DNA from: Pseudomonas alliivorans
GTDB taxonomy: Bacteria > Pseudomonadota > Gammaproteobacteria > Pseudomonadales > Pseudomonadaceae
Length of the DNA: 64,000 nt
Reading direction: 5' to 3'
NCBI RefSeq assembly: GCF_017826695.1
Contig: NZ_JAFFZW010000012.1
Span: 80,240 to 144,239 of the forward strand
Under the pieces are notes generated by a model. That model made no database searches. It saw only the letters and a list, made by a program, of their open reading frames with translations, and had not been told where the DNA came from. Below are positions 1-7,620 of the stretch, piece by piece; position 1 is the first letter of the stretch; every line of letters begins with the position of its first letter. The position numbers and the translations under genes are program-made.

Positions 1-115
1 AGTAGACCAGCCAGTGGCGGTCTTGAACGTTGAACGACAGGGCATCGATCAGCTCCTGCTGTTCATCGCTCTGCGCGATCAGATAAAGGCGGTCCTGGTT
101 TTTTGCATGCAGCAT
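1..115 (-). CDS. Unrecognised protein, N-terminal fragment (cut by window edge)
   Basis: Only the first 38 codons are visible, reading off the left edge. The start ATG has a GGAG six bases upstream. The visible residues (MLHAKNQDRLYLIAQ...) form a soluble, hydrophilic N-terminus with no signal peptide or membrane segment. No family can be assigned from so little. It lies downstream of, and on the same strand as, the acyltransferase gene, separated by about 220 bases holding a palindromic repeat, so it probably has its own promoter. Confidence 0.6.
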   Translation of the reverse strand, partial: MLHAKNQDRLYLIAQSDEQQELIDALSFNVQDRHWLVY

Positions 116-264
116 GACAAGCTCCAAAAGGAAGGAAGTCCGTTTCTTGAGGAGCCACACAATGCCGAGGGCGCGTTACGGTTAGGTGACAGCGCGAAGG
201 AAACTTCTTACAGGATGATTCAAGCTGTGCGCTTGGCTCGCCGGGTTCGCCATCTTCGCTATTT

Positions 265-313
265 GTGCCGCAGAGCGGTACAGGATGCACGCCCACTCCA
301 TGTGGGCGTGATC
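265..313 (-). repeat. Palindromic intergenic repeat (syringae REP-like), copy 1
   Basis: On the minus strand it reads GATC, then a 9-bp perfect hairpin (arms 288-296 and 302-310), then GCATCCTGTACCGCTCTGCG. The same GATC / hairpin / GCATCC / TACC-CTC-GCG-CACA order recurs at about 27.77 kb, with related units near 5.7 kb and 60.8 kb. It follows the stop codon of the acyltransferase gene and has no T-run. It could act as a weak transcript end or mRNA-stabilising structure. Confidence 0.5.
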
Positions 314-336
314 AAACTGGCGCAATCGCTGGCAAT

Positions 337-1503
337 CTAAAGCGCCAACCCTGCCTTGACCCGATACTGATTACGCACCGGCGTCGCGTACTGCTGCACC
401 AGATACGGCCGGTGTTCGGCGGGCACGCCAGCGAGTCTGCTTTCCCACTCATCTTTTGCACGATTGAGTTCATCGGCCGGGAACAGGTCTGCAGCCAGCG
501 GCACGCTCAGGCTCGGGTCAGCGTCCGTCCACTGCGCGTAGGCCAGATAGTGCACCGGGAACAGACGGTAGCCGCCAAGGATCTGCCGGTCCATTTCGAC
601 GGCCAGTTGCTTGGTGTCTTCGAAATGCTCGGTGATCGGCGGCGCGAAGTTCACGTGCACGCGACCTTTATAGCCGGTGATGCCCAGCGCGATGCTCACG
701 TCGTCCTCGCCCGGCGTCTTGGTGTAGACGCCCGTGGTGGCACGGATATACAGCTCGCGCGCCTTGGCCTGATCGCAAGGATCGTATTCGTAGCTGATCG
801 ACACCGGGATCAGGTTAAGGGAACGAATCACGTCGCCGAAAGGCTCATCCTTGCGGCTCATGTGGAACATCTTGAGGATCGCCGACTCGGTACGGTCATC
901 TCCGTCCTTGGCGCGTCCTTCAGCCTGAGCAATCCAGATCGACTGGCAATCCTTGGTGATCGAATGGTTGATGTACGCCGATAGCAACTGATAGGCCGCC
1001 ATCTTCTCGCGACGCCCGATGATCGAGCGGTGCACGATAAAGCTCTTGTTCAGGCGCATCAGGTCGCTGACAAAGGGCTTCTGCAGAAGGTTGTCGCCAA
1101 TGGCAATGCGCGGCGTCGGCAGGCCGGCGTGATACACGGCGTAGTTGACGAACGCAGGGTCCATCACGATATCGCGGTGGTTGGCGAGAAACAGATAGGC
1201 GCTGCCGGACTTGAGTTGCTCGACGCCAGTGTAGGTAACGCCGTCGGTGGCGCGCTCAATGGTGTGGTCGACGTAGTACTCGACCTTGTCCTGAAGCGTG
1301 GCAACCGAATCGATACCGGCGAACTCTCGGCGCAGCTTGCGGGCCAGGGTCGGTTGCAGAAACCAGCCGAACGCAGGCGCCAGACGAGGAAAACGGAATT
1401 TGGTCAGAATCGCGAGAAAGGCTTTATCACTCAGCAGACGTGCCAGAACGGCTGGGACTTCTGAATCGTTGTAAGGTCGGATGGCATCGAATTCGCCCAT
1501 CAT
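337..1503 (-). CDS. PlsC/LPLAT-family acyltransferase (1-acyl-glycerol-3-phosphate acyltransferase-like)
   Basis: About 388 residues. An LPLAT-type acyl transfer domain sits in the middle, with NHRDIVMDPAF as the catalytic block; the Asp lies six residues after the His (H-X5-D) rather than the canonical H-X4-D. IAIGDNLL and a FIVHRS block follow, as in this acyltransferase superfamily. There is no N-terminal membrane segment. An upstream ATG (1575) exists, but the ATGATG at 1503/1500 is preceded by AAGAGAG and leaves room for the divergent gene's leader, so that start is preferred. The predicted role is transfer of an acyl chain to a lysophospholipid or related acceptor; substrate unknown. 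Confidence 0.8.
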   Translation of the reverse strand: MMGEFDAIRPYNDSEVPAVLARLLSDKAFLAILTKFRFPRLAPAFGWFLQPTLARKLRREFAGIDSVATLQDKVEYYVDHTIERATDGVTYTGVEQLKSGSAYLFLANHRDIVMDPAFVNYAVYHAGLPTPRIAIGDNLLQKPFVSDLMRLNKSFIVHRSIIGRREKMAAYQLLSAYINHSITKDCQSIWIAQAEGRAKDGDDRTESAILKMFHMSRKDEPFGDVIRSLNLIPVSISYEYDPCDQAKARELYIRATTGVYTKTPGEDDVSIALGITGYKGRVHVNFAPPITEHFEDTKQLAVEMDRQILGGYRLFPVHYLAYAQWTDADPSLSVPLAADLFPADELNRAKDEWESRLAGVPAEHRPYLVQQYATPVRNQYRVKAGLAL

Positions 1504-1605
1504 GCTCTCTTGTTGGAATCGGATAGGGTAAAAAGAAGGCAGGTTTTTCACGACAACCTTCAAAGAATGGCGCAATTATACGCACAACTGATCTCGGAGA
1601 CCGCG

Positions 1606-1788
1606 ATGCAGGAATTACAGAGTTACGACTGCCCTTACTGCGGCGAGCCCGTCGAGGCGCTACTGGATCTGTCCGGTGGTGATCAACAGTATATTGAAGA
1701 CTGTCAGGTCTGCTGCCGCCCGATCGTATTCGACCTCCAGACCGACGGCGAGCAATGGACGCTGGATGTACGCACCGAGAACGAGTGA
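1606..1788 (+). CDS. CPXCG-motif cysteine-rich small protein
   Basis: A 60-residue protein with two CxxC pairs, CPYCGEP near the N-terminus and CQVCCRP about 24 residues later. This is the layout of a small zinc-ribbon of the CPXCG-motif family. An ATG at 1510 would give a longer product, but GGAG seven bases before the ATG at 1606 and the family's usual start just before the first CPYCG favour the short form. Its stop overlaps the start of the next gene in TGATG, so the two are translationally coupled. Zinc binding is inferred from the cysteines; the function is unknown in the family. Confidence 0.85.
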   Translation: MQELQSYDCPYCGEPVEALLDLSGGDQQYIEDCQVCCRPIVFDLQTDGEQWTLDVRTENE

Positions 1789-2051
1789 TGCAGAGAATCT
1801 ACGAGCCGGAAAACCTCATGGAAGGTGAGTTGCTCCAGGGCATGCTGGCCAGCGAAGGGATCGAAGCGGGCCTCACGGGCCGCGATCTTCTGGGCGGGAT
1901 GGGCGAGCTGCCCGTGTTCGGCCTGCTGTGGATCACCGTCGATGACGACAAGGTCGAGCGCGCACGGGAACTGATCACTGCGTACAATGCAGCCTCGCCT
2001 TTGTCCGGTGGCGACGAGCCGGACAGTTTTCCCGATGTACTGGTGTGCTGA
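1788..2051 (+). CDS. DUF2007-domain protein (putative signal-transducing protein)
   Basis: An 87-residue protein with the DUF2007 pattern: an N-terminal IYEPENLMEGELLQGMLASEGI, a glycine-rich turn (GGMGELPVFG), and a VDDDKVERARELI helix, together an alpha/beta fold of ferredoxin-like size. The start ATG overlaps the previous stop by one base, placing it in a two-gene unit with the CPXCG protein. The same pairing is common in pseudomonads (from memory). No enzymatic motif is visible. Confidence 0.85.
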   Translation: MQRIYEPENLMEGELLQGMLASEGIEAGLTGRDLLGGMGELPVFGLLWITVDDDKVERARELITAYNAASPLSGGDEPDSFPDVLVC

Positions 2052-2083
2052 GCGCCTTCCTTTAAAGAGTCCGATTACCCCTC

Positions 2084-2713
2084 ATGTGTGGACGTTATGC
2101 CCTGTTTCGCTGGACACCCGCTTTTGCGGCCTTGCCCGGTTTTCCGGCTGACCAGCAGGCGCAATGGAATATTTCTCCGGCCGACTGGGTATTGATCATG
2201 CGTGCTGCCGAGGGCGGTCGTGATGTGGAACTGGTGCGTGCCCGCTGGGGCCTGACACCCGCCTGGCTGACCGATCTGTCGAAAACCCCGGCTCATGCAC
2301 GCGCTGAAACCGTGGCCGAGCAGCCCATGTTTCGCGAAGCCTTCAAGCAGCGGCGTTGTCTGCTTCCCGCCAATGGCTTCTATGAATGGCGCGGCACCTC
2401 GCGCAAACGCCCGTTCTGGCTCACGCCGGGCGAGGGCTCGGCATTGTTTTTTGCAGCGATCTGGGAAGCGTACCCGGTGCAGGGCCATACCTACCTGAGT
2501 GTCGCAGTGGTGACCCAGGCCGCCGCCACTCAGCGCCGTCCCTTGATTCTGGATGCTGAAGGTCAGAAAGCCTGGCTGTCACCCGACACGTCGCTCCCTG
2601 AACTGCAAGCCTTGCTGGCCGCGCCGCAGGTAGCGCTACGCGAACGGCCACTGGCCAATTTCGTGAACGACCCGAAACTCAATGCGCCTGAGTGTCTGAC
2701 GCCGCTGAGTTGA
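2084..2713 (+). CDS. YedK/HMCES-family protein (SRAP domain) with altered active-site positions
   Basis: A 209-residue SRAP-domain protein. The family covalently caps abasic sites in single-stranded DNA through Cys2 after Met removal. Visible here are MCGRY (Cys2 present), WNISP, ARAET, GFYEW (Glu present) and a final PLANFVNDP block. Compared with E. coli YedK as remembered, the Asn of the INARVET block is His here (AHARAET), and the His of the IHDRRPL block is Thr here (ATQRRPL). Two of the four catalytic or DNA-contacting positions are therefore changed, so it may still bind DNA but act differently. No LexA-like box is visible in the short upstream gap. Confidence 0.85.
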   Translation: MCGRYALFRWTPAFAALPGFPADQQAQWNISPADWVLIMRAAEGGRDVELVRARWGLTPAWLTDLSKTPAHARAETVAEQPMFREAFKQRRCLLPANGFYEWRGTSRKRPFWLTPGEGSALFFAAIWEAYPVQGHTYLSVAVVTQAAATQRRPLILDAEGQKAWLSPDTSLPELQALLAAPQVALRERPLANFVNDPKLNAPECLTPLS

Positions 2714-2867
2714 TAAATGTGTATAAGCTGACACGCGCCTGATACACACCTGACATACCCAAGGAACCATTTACCACTGGCATGTACCAATATGGCAATT
2801 GGCTGGTATCTGGCGCTGGGCGTATTCACGTCCTAGGATGACCGCCTCACGAACAAGGAGATCCACC

Positions 2868-3686
2868 ATGCGTCAGTCATTTGCCCTCTGTGCCTTGAGC
2901 GCTGCGTTACTGCTCGGCGGGTGTCAGGCCGTCAATACCACGACCGGTGATTCGGTAGGTGTCGAGCGCAAGCAGTACATGTTCAGCATGCTGTCCACGG
3001 ATGAAGTGAACAAAATGTACGCCCAGTCCTACCAGCAGACGGTAGGCGAGGCGAGCAGCAAGGGCGTGCTGGACACCACCAGTTCAGACGCCAAGCGCGT
3101 CAATGCGATTGCCAAACGACTGATCGCGCAGGCGCCGAAGCTGCGTCCCGACTCGGCGCAATGGCAGTGGGAAGTGAACCTGATCAAGAGCGATGACCTG
3201 AACGCCAACTGCGGTCCTGGCGGCAAGATCATTTTCTTCACGGGCCTGATCGATACCCTGAAACTGACGGACGACGAAATTGCGGCGGTCATGGGCCATG
3301 AAATCGCCCATGCCTTGCGCGAGCATGGCCGTGAAGCGATGTCCAAGGCCTACGGCGTGGCGATGGCCAAACAGGGCGCTGGCGCCTTGCTCGGTCTGGG
3401 TCAGGACACCATGGCGCTCGCCGACACCGCGGTTAATTACAGCATGACCCTGCCCAACAGCCGCAGCAACGAAAACGAAGCGGATCTGCTGGGCCTTGAG
3501 CTGGCGGCGCGCGCCGGTTACAACCCCAACGCGGCCATCACTCTCTGGCAGAAAATGACCCAGAATTCGGGCGGTTCCCAGCCTGAGTTCATGAGCACTC
3601 ACCCGGCTTCGGAACACCGCATTGCCTCTCTGCAGGCTGCGATTCCCAAGGTGATGCCGCTGTATCAGAGCGCTCCCAAGTCCTGA
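2868..3686 (+). CDS. M48-family metalloprotease, lipoprotein (LoiP/YggG-like)
   Basis: 272 residues. An N-terminal lipoprotein signal has the lipobox LLGGC (Cys near residue 20). A zinc-protease core follows, with HEIAHALREH as the HExxH helix and NENEAD supplying the third zinc ligand about 60 residues downstream. It probably sits on the periplasmic face of an envelope membrane and degrades misfolded envelope proteins, as the family does. The start is set by AAGGAG six bases before the ATG; a longer reading from 2799 has no ribosome site and would bury the signal peptide. Monocistronic. Confidence 0.88.
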   Translation: MRQSFALCALSAALLLGGCQAVNTTTGDSVGVERKQYMFSMLSTDEVNKMYAQSYQQTVGEASSKGVLDTTSSDAKRVNAIAKRLIAQAPKLRPDSAQWQWEVNLIKSDDLNANCGPGGKIIFFTGLIDTLKLTDDEIAAVMGHEIAHALREHGREAMSKAYGVAMAKQGAGALLGLGQDTMALADTAVNYSMTLPNSRSNENEADLLGLELAARAGYNPNAAITLWQKMTQNSGGSQPEFMSTHPASEHRIASLQAAIPKVMPLYQSAPKS

Positions 3687-3745
3687 TCGATCTCCCTGAA
3701 CGGCGCGTTGCCTGAGACTTGCAACGCGTCTGATCCAGTCAAACG

Positions 3746-4330
3746 TCAAATCCAGCCACTGACCTGCATGGCTTTGTAAACCGCGACCAGCGCCAGCACG
3801 AAGAAGGCACAGGCGGCCAGTCGGCGAATCATCGTGAGCGGGAGTTTGTCTGCTGCAAAATTCCCCGCCAGCACCACCGGTACGTTGGCGATCAGCATGC
3901 CGACCGTAGTACCGATAATCACCAGCCAGAGATGCGAATACTGCGCTGCCAGCATGACGGTGGCGATCTGCGTCTTGTCGCCGATTTCAGCGATGAAGAA
4001 GGTGATGAGGGTGGTCATGAACGGGCCGAATTTACGTGCCGTGCTGGCTTCGTCATCGTCCATCTTGTCCGGAACCAGTGTCCAGAGCGCGGTGGCGGTA
4101 AAGCTTGCTGCCAGAATCCAGTGCAGGACGGCGTCAGAAAGGAAACTGCTGAACCATGCCCCTACTGCGCCGGCGGCCGCATGGTTGGCCAGGGTCGCGG
4201 CGACGATGCCGGCGATGATGGGCCAGGGTTTGCGAAAGCGTGCGGCGAGGATGAGCGCGAGCAATTGCGTCTTGTCACCGATCTCGGCGAGCGCAACAAC
4301 TGCGGTAGGGATTAAGAGTGATTCCAGCAT
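3746..4330 (-). CDS. TMEM165/GDT1 (UPF0016) family Mn2+ transporter
   Basis: About 194 residues, six predicted transmembrane helices in two homologous halves. Each half carries the signature EIGDKTQ (EIGDKTQLLALIL and EIGDKTQIATVML), the Mn/Ca-binding motif of the GDT1 family. The ATG at 4330 has AGGA seven bases upstream; the start at 4357 lacks one. Expected function is export of Mn2+ from the cytoplasm. A yybP-ykoY (Mn-sensing) riboswitch lies in the leader, which independently supports manganese as the substrate. Confidence 0.9.
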   Translation of the reverse strand: MLESLLIPTAVVALAEIGDKTQLLALILAARFRKPWPIIAGIVAATLANHAAAGAVGAWFSSFLSDAVLHWILAASFTATALWTLVPDKMDDDEASTARKFGPFMTTLITFFIAEIGDKTQIATVMLAAQYSHLWLVIIGTTVGMLIANVPVVLAGNFAADKLPLTMIRRLAACAFFVLALVAVYKAMQVSGWI

Positions 4331-4342
4331 CAGGTTTCCTAA

Positions 4343-4408
4343 GGGGCGGGTCGACACGGCTATGACACGTACAGCCTTCCCGCCCCGGGTAAGGTGTTCG
4401 TGTCATAG
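4343..4408 (-). promoter_or_regulatory. Expression-platform stem-loops between riboswitch and GDT1 start
   Basis: Two inverted repeats interleave here: a 10-bp perfect one (4360-4369 with 4399-4408, CTATGACACG/CGTGTCATAG) and an 8-bp GC-rich one (4343-4350 with 4379-4386, GGGGCGGG/CCCGCCCC). They cannot both form, and the inner one ends next to the ribosome site. This fits a switch between two leader structures controlled by the upstream aptamer; the on/off assignment is inference. Confidence 0.55.
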
Positions 4409-4424
4409 GTCTTGTCAAACCACC

Positions 4425-4537
4425 GATCCGTCTGAGCGGATTCTGGGTCGCACGCACCATGGTCTGAGGACCAAGTATGTTGATACGTGCCGGACGAGCG
4501 TGAGGCTCGTGGGAGACTACTCCCCTAGGACGGAGCG
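4425..4537 (-). promoter_or_regulatory. yybP-ykoY manganese riboswitch aptamer
   Basis: On the minus strand the leader contains GGGGAGTAG (plus positions 4517-4525), the hallmark of yybP-ykoY aptamers. It is enclosed by a closing stem TCCGTC/GACGGA (4529-4534 with 4427-4432), with an internal hairpin region between. It precedes a GDT1-type Mn transporter, a known target of this class. The exact ends are approximate. In this class Mn2+ binding turns downstream expression on. Confidence 0.8.
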
Positions 4538-4559
4538 GATTCTGCCCTTGCAGAATCCT
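4538..4559 (-). terminator. Hairpin between rsmC stop and riboswitch
   Basis: Perfect 9-bp inverted repeat GGATTCTGC/GCAGAATCC with a four-base loop, about 20 bases past the rsmC stop. It has no T-run, so termination is uncertain. It could separate rsmC from the riboswitch-controlled gene. Confidence 0.4.
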
Positions 4560-4576
4560 TTCGGCAAGCTCTTATT

Positions 4577-5575
4577 TCAGGAACGTTTGGCGCTGTAGAT
4601 CTTGAAACCGTTGCCCTGGGCACGGACCTCACAGGCGCCGACATGCTCTTCGATCAGCGGCTGATAGCGCAGGAAATTGTTCGCAACCAGACGCAGTTCG
4701 CCACCCAATTTCAGATGTTGGCGTGCTTTTCTCAGCAGGTTTTCGGTCGCCATGTAGTCGGTATGAACACCGACATGAAATGGCGGATTGCTCAGAATCG
4801 TGTTCAATCCCATGGGTGCAGCGTCGATTCCGTCACCGGTCAACACCTGTGCTTCAAGACCATTGGCTGCCAGCGTCAGACGCGAACTGGCCGCAGCGAA
4901 GGCGTCCACATCCAGCATCACCACTTCGTTGTGCGGATAGCGACGCTTTACCGCAGCACCGAGAACGCCCGCGCCACAGCCGAAATCGAGCAGATTGCCG
5001 CTCGGGAGTTTGTCGATGTTTTCCAGAAGCAAAGCCGAGCCCCGATCCAGACGGCCGTGGCTGAATACGCCAGGGAGACTGATGACCGCGAGCGGGCCAT
5101 CCTGCAGGTCAATCTGATAAGGCTTGGCGAGGCTTTCCAGGCTGACCGCCTGCGGGGCAGTTTCAACGGTGACCTGCCAGAGCTGACAGTGACGCGCGCT
5201 GTCCAGCTTGCGGGCCCGACCGAACGGGCTCAGTTGCCGGGCGGCGGCTTCGATACCGCCGCGTTTCTCGCCGACCAGAAACAGCTCGCGACCCTGAAGC
5301 CGGGAGGCCAGCGCGTTGAGCAGGTAGTCGGTCAGGTCGCGGGCCTTGGGCAGGAACAGCACGGCGGCTTCGAACGGCTCTTCCGGCGCCTCGACACCGA
5401 AGTGCGTGCGTCCGTCGAAACGTGCATCCAGTGCCGACTGATCACCGGCGTGCCAGCACCAGCCACGGGCCTGCGGCAGCTTCCCGAGCAGGTCATCGGC
5501 AGGCAATCCGGCCAACAACAGCGAGCCCTGAAACAGCTCGGCCTGACGGAGTAACACTTCACTGCGCGGGTCCAT
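4577..5575 (-). CDS. rsmC: 16S rRNA (guanine1207-N2)-methyltransferase
   Basis: 332 residues, the usual length of RsmC. The protein has a degenerate N-terminal methyltransferase-like half and a catalytic C-terminal half with an SAM motif (LLDFGCGAGVLGAA), a following acidic residue (VVMLDVDAFA) and the NPPF motif (ILSNPPFHVG) used by N2-guanine methyltransferases. It methylates G1207 of 16S rRNA in the assembled small subunit. The start is supported by AGGAGCC upstream on the minus strand. It stands alone, 177 bases past the next minus-strand gene. Confidence 0.92.
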   Translation of the reverse strand: MDPRSEVLLRQAELFQGSLLLAGLPADDLLGKLPQARGWCWHAGDQSALDARFDGRTHFGVEAPEEPFEAAVLFLPKARDLTDYLLNALASRLQGRELFLVGEKRGGIEAAARQLSPFGRARKLDSARHCQLWQVTVETAPQAVSLESLAKPYQIDLQDGPLAVISLPGVFSHGRLDRGSALLLENIDKLPSGNLLDFGCGAGVLGAAVKRRYPHNEVVMLDVDAFAAASSRLTLAANGLEAQVLTGDGIDAAPMGLNTILSNPPFHVGVHTDYMATENLLRKARQHLKLGGELRLVANNFLRYQPLIEEHVGACEVRAQGNGFKIYSAKRS

Positions 5576-5659
5576 GGAATGGCTCCTGAAAAAGCGCGCA
5601 GTTTAACAGGATTGGCGAGCGGGCATTCTGGAGAACGGCGCAGAACCGCCAGCCTCTGA

Positions 5660-5752
5660 CCCTTTTGTGCCTGTCATGCAGAGCGTCACGGGCCGCATGC
5701 CCATGCCGCTCAGGATGCTCCGCGTCCCTGCACGGTGCGCCGCCGTGCAGCA
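5660..5752 (-). repeat. Palindromic intergenic repeat cluster, copy 2
   Basis: Immediately after the dehydrogenase stop lies a perfect 8-bp hairpin (5728-5735 with 5743-5750, CTGCACGG/CCGTGCAG), followed on the minus strand by GGACGCGGAGCATCC and GCATGGGCATGC...CCCG units. These match the repeat at 27.79 kb (12 bases identical, then CCCG). It looks like a degenerate composite of the short REP-like elements common between P. syringae genes. It may end the upstream transcript. Confidence 0.45.
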
Positions 5753-6721
5753 TCACCCACTCACAACCCTGACCGGCGCACCCGCGAAGAACGCCCGGGC
5801 GTTTTCGGTGACCTGGCTGACGATACGCTGGCGGGCTTCCTTCGCGCCCCAGGCGCTGTGCGGGGTGATGATCAGGCGCGGAATGTCGCCTGCGAGCAGC
5901 GGATTGCCTGCCACTGGAGGCTCCACGCTCAGCACGTCCGACGCTGCGCCGCCCAGGTGGCCGTTGCGCAGTGCGTCAGCCAGGGCCTGTTCATTGATCA
6001 GTCCGCCGCGTGCGGTGTTGACGATGAGGGCATGAGGTTTCATCAGGCTCAGTTCGTGCGCGCCGATCATGTCGCGGGTGTTGTCGTTGAGCGGGCAGTG
6101 AAGGGTGAGGGCATCGACCTGAGGCAGCAGTTCTGCCAGTGGCAGACGATCCGCCCGCGCTGGCCGGCCTGGAACCTGACCCAGCAGCACGCGCATGCCG
6201 AATGCCTCGGCCAGTCTTGCCACCGCACCGCCCAGTTCGCCATGGCCCAGCAGGCCCAGCGTCTTGCCTTGCAGCTCGACGATCGGAAAATCCAGCAGGC
6301 AGAATTGTTTCGACTTCTGCCACAGGCCCTGATGCACAGCCTGCTGGTAATCCGGCAGGCGAGTCGCGAGGGCCAGCAGCAGAAGCAGCGTGTGCTGGGC
6401 CACCGACGGCGTGCCGTAGCCCTGACAGTTGCACACCGTCACCCCGTGTTCGCGAGCGGAAACCAGGTCGATATTGTTGGTGCCCGTCGCGGTGACCAGA
6501 ACCAGTTTGAGGTCCGGACACGCCGCGAACGTACTGGCATCGATCACGACCTTGTTGCTGATTGCGACCTGAGCACCTTTCAGGCGCTCCACCACCTGCT
6601 CAGGTCCCGTGCTGGCGTACAGCACCAGTTCGCCAACACTTTCACGCAACGTTGCCAGATCCAGATCGCCCAGATCCAGCGACGTGTGGTCGAGGAAAAC
6701 TGCTCTGCCGGGATTGCTCAT
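5753..6721 (-). CDS. D-2-hydroxyacid dehydrogenase (hydroxypyruvate/glycerate dehydrogenase-like)
   Basis: 322 residues with the two-domain D-isomer-specific 2-hydroxyacid dehydrogenase fold. The nucleotide-binding motif is GLLGHGELG. The catalytic triad is visible: Arg in NTARGG, Glu in SVEPP and His in TPHSAW. It interconverts a 2-oxoacid and a D-2-hydroxyacid with NAD(P)H. The VTATGTNNID and NCQGYGTPSVAQH blocks resemble HprA-type glycerate dehydrogenases, so hydroxypyruvate reduction is the best guess. It is divergent from a LysE-family exporter, with 86 bases between them. Confidence 0.85.
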   Translation of the reverse strand: MSNPGRAVFLDHTSLDLGDLDLATLRESVGELVLYASTGPEQVVERLKGAQVAISNKVVIDASTFAACPDLKLVLVTATGTNNIDLVSAREHGVTVCNCQGYGTPSVAQHTLLLLLALATRLPDYQQAVHQGLWQKSKQFCLLDFPIVELQGKTLGLLGHGELGGAVARLAEAFGMRVLLGQVPGRPARADRLPLAELLPQVDALTLHCPLNDNTRDMIGAHELSLMKPHALIVNTARGGLINEQALADALRNGHLGGAASDVLSVEPPVAGNPLLAGDIPRLIITPHSAWGAKEARQRIVSQVTENARAFFAGAPVRVVSG

Positions 6722-6807
6722 AGCTGTACCTTTTGCCGGGAAGTTGAAAAGCGTAGTGTGATCAGCCTATCAGAGCCAACGCTCATCACTCTTCCCTGGG
6801 AGGCTTC

Positions 6808-7437
6808 ATGTACTGGCCGGAATTTCTTACCGTTGCACTGATCCATCTGCTGGCCGTGGCCAGCCCCGGTCCCGATTTTGCGGTGGTGGTGCGCGAGAGT
6901 GTTACCCACGGTCGCAAGGCGGGCACCTGGGCGGCGCTGGGTGTCGGCTCGGCGATTTTTGTGCATGTGGGCTATTCGCTTCTGGGCATCGGAATCATCG
7001 TTTCGCAATCCATCGTGCTGTTCAACGCCTTGAAGTGGGCGGCGGCGGCGTACCTGCTGTACATCGGCTTCAAGGCCCTGCGTGCCAAACCTGCCAGCGC
7101 GTCGGATGACGTCATCAAGGCCCCTGTGGGCGAACGCACGGCAAAAGGCGCTTACGTGAGCGGTTTCGTCACCAATGGCCTCAACCCCAAGGCCACGCTG
7201 TTCTTCCTGTCGCTGTTCACCGTCGTCATCAACCCGCACACGCCGTTGTTGGTACAGGGCGGATACGGCGTCTACCTCGCGGCGGCGACTGCCTTATGGT
7301 TCTGTCTGGTCGCCCGTCTGTTCAGTCAGGCACGGGTGCGCGCCGGTTTTGCACGAATGGGCCACTGGTTCGACCGCGCGATGGGCGGGGTGTTGATCGC
7401 GCTGGGCATCAAGCTTGCGCTGACCGAGATGCGTTGA
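6808..7437 (+). CDS. LysE/RhtB-family amino-acid exporter
   Basis: 209 residues with six predicted transmembrane helices. It carries the family signature near the N-terminus (LLAVASPGPDFAVVVRES) and the conserved NPKATLFF block in the middle. Start ATG has GGGAGG upstream. Family members export amino acids or their derivatives across the inner membrane; the substrate cannot be read from sequence. Confidence 0.88.
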   Translation: MYWPEFLTVALIHLLAVASPGPDFAVVVRESVTHGRKAGTWAALGVGSAIFVHVGYSLLGIGIIVSQSIVLFNALKWAAAAYLLYIGFKALRAKPASASDDVIKAPVGERTAKGAYVSGFVTNGLNPKATLFFLSLFTVVINPHTPLLVQGGYGVYLAAATALWFCLVARLFSQARVRAGFARMGHWFDRAMGGVLIALGIKLALTEMR

Positions 7438-7620
7438 GTTTCGGGTAAATGAACGTGCAGGTTCGTGTGGCAGAGTGCGTTGGATGCAGCGGAGAATGGC
7501 TGGCCAGACGCCTGCATGGCTTGGATGAACAAATCATCATTTTGGCTGATTTGGCTGGCGAGGCGATGTTCTAGAGTCCATATTTCAGGCTTGGCCTGTG
7601 AACTTTGGAAAGGGACTCAT

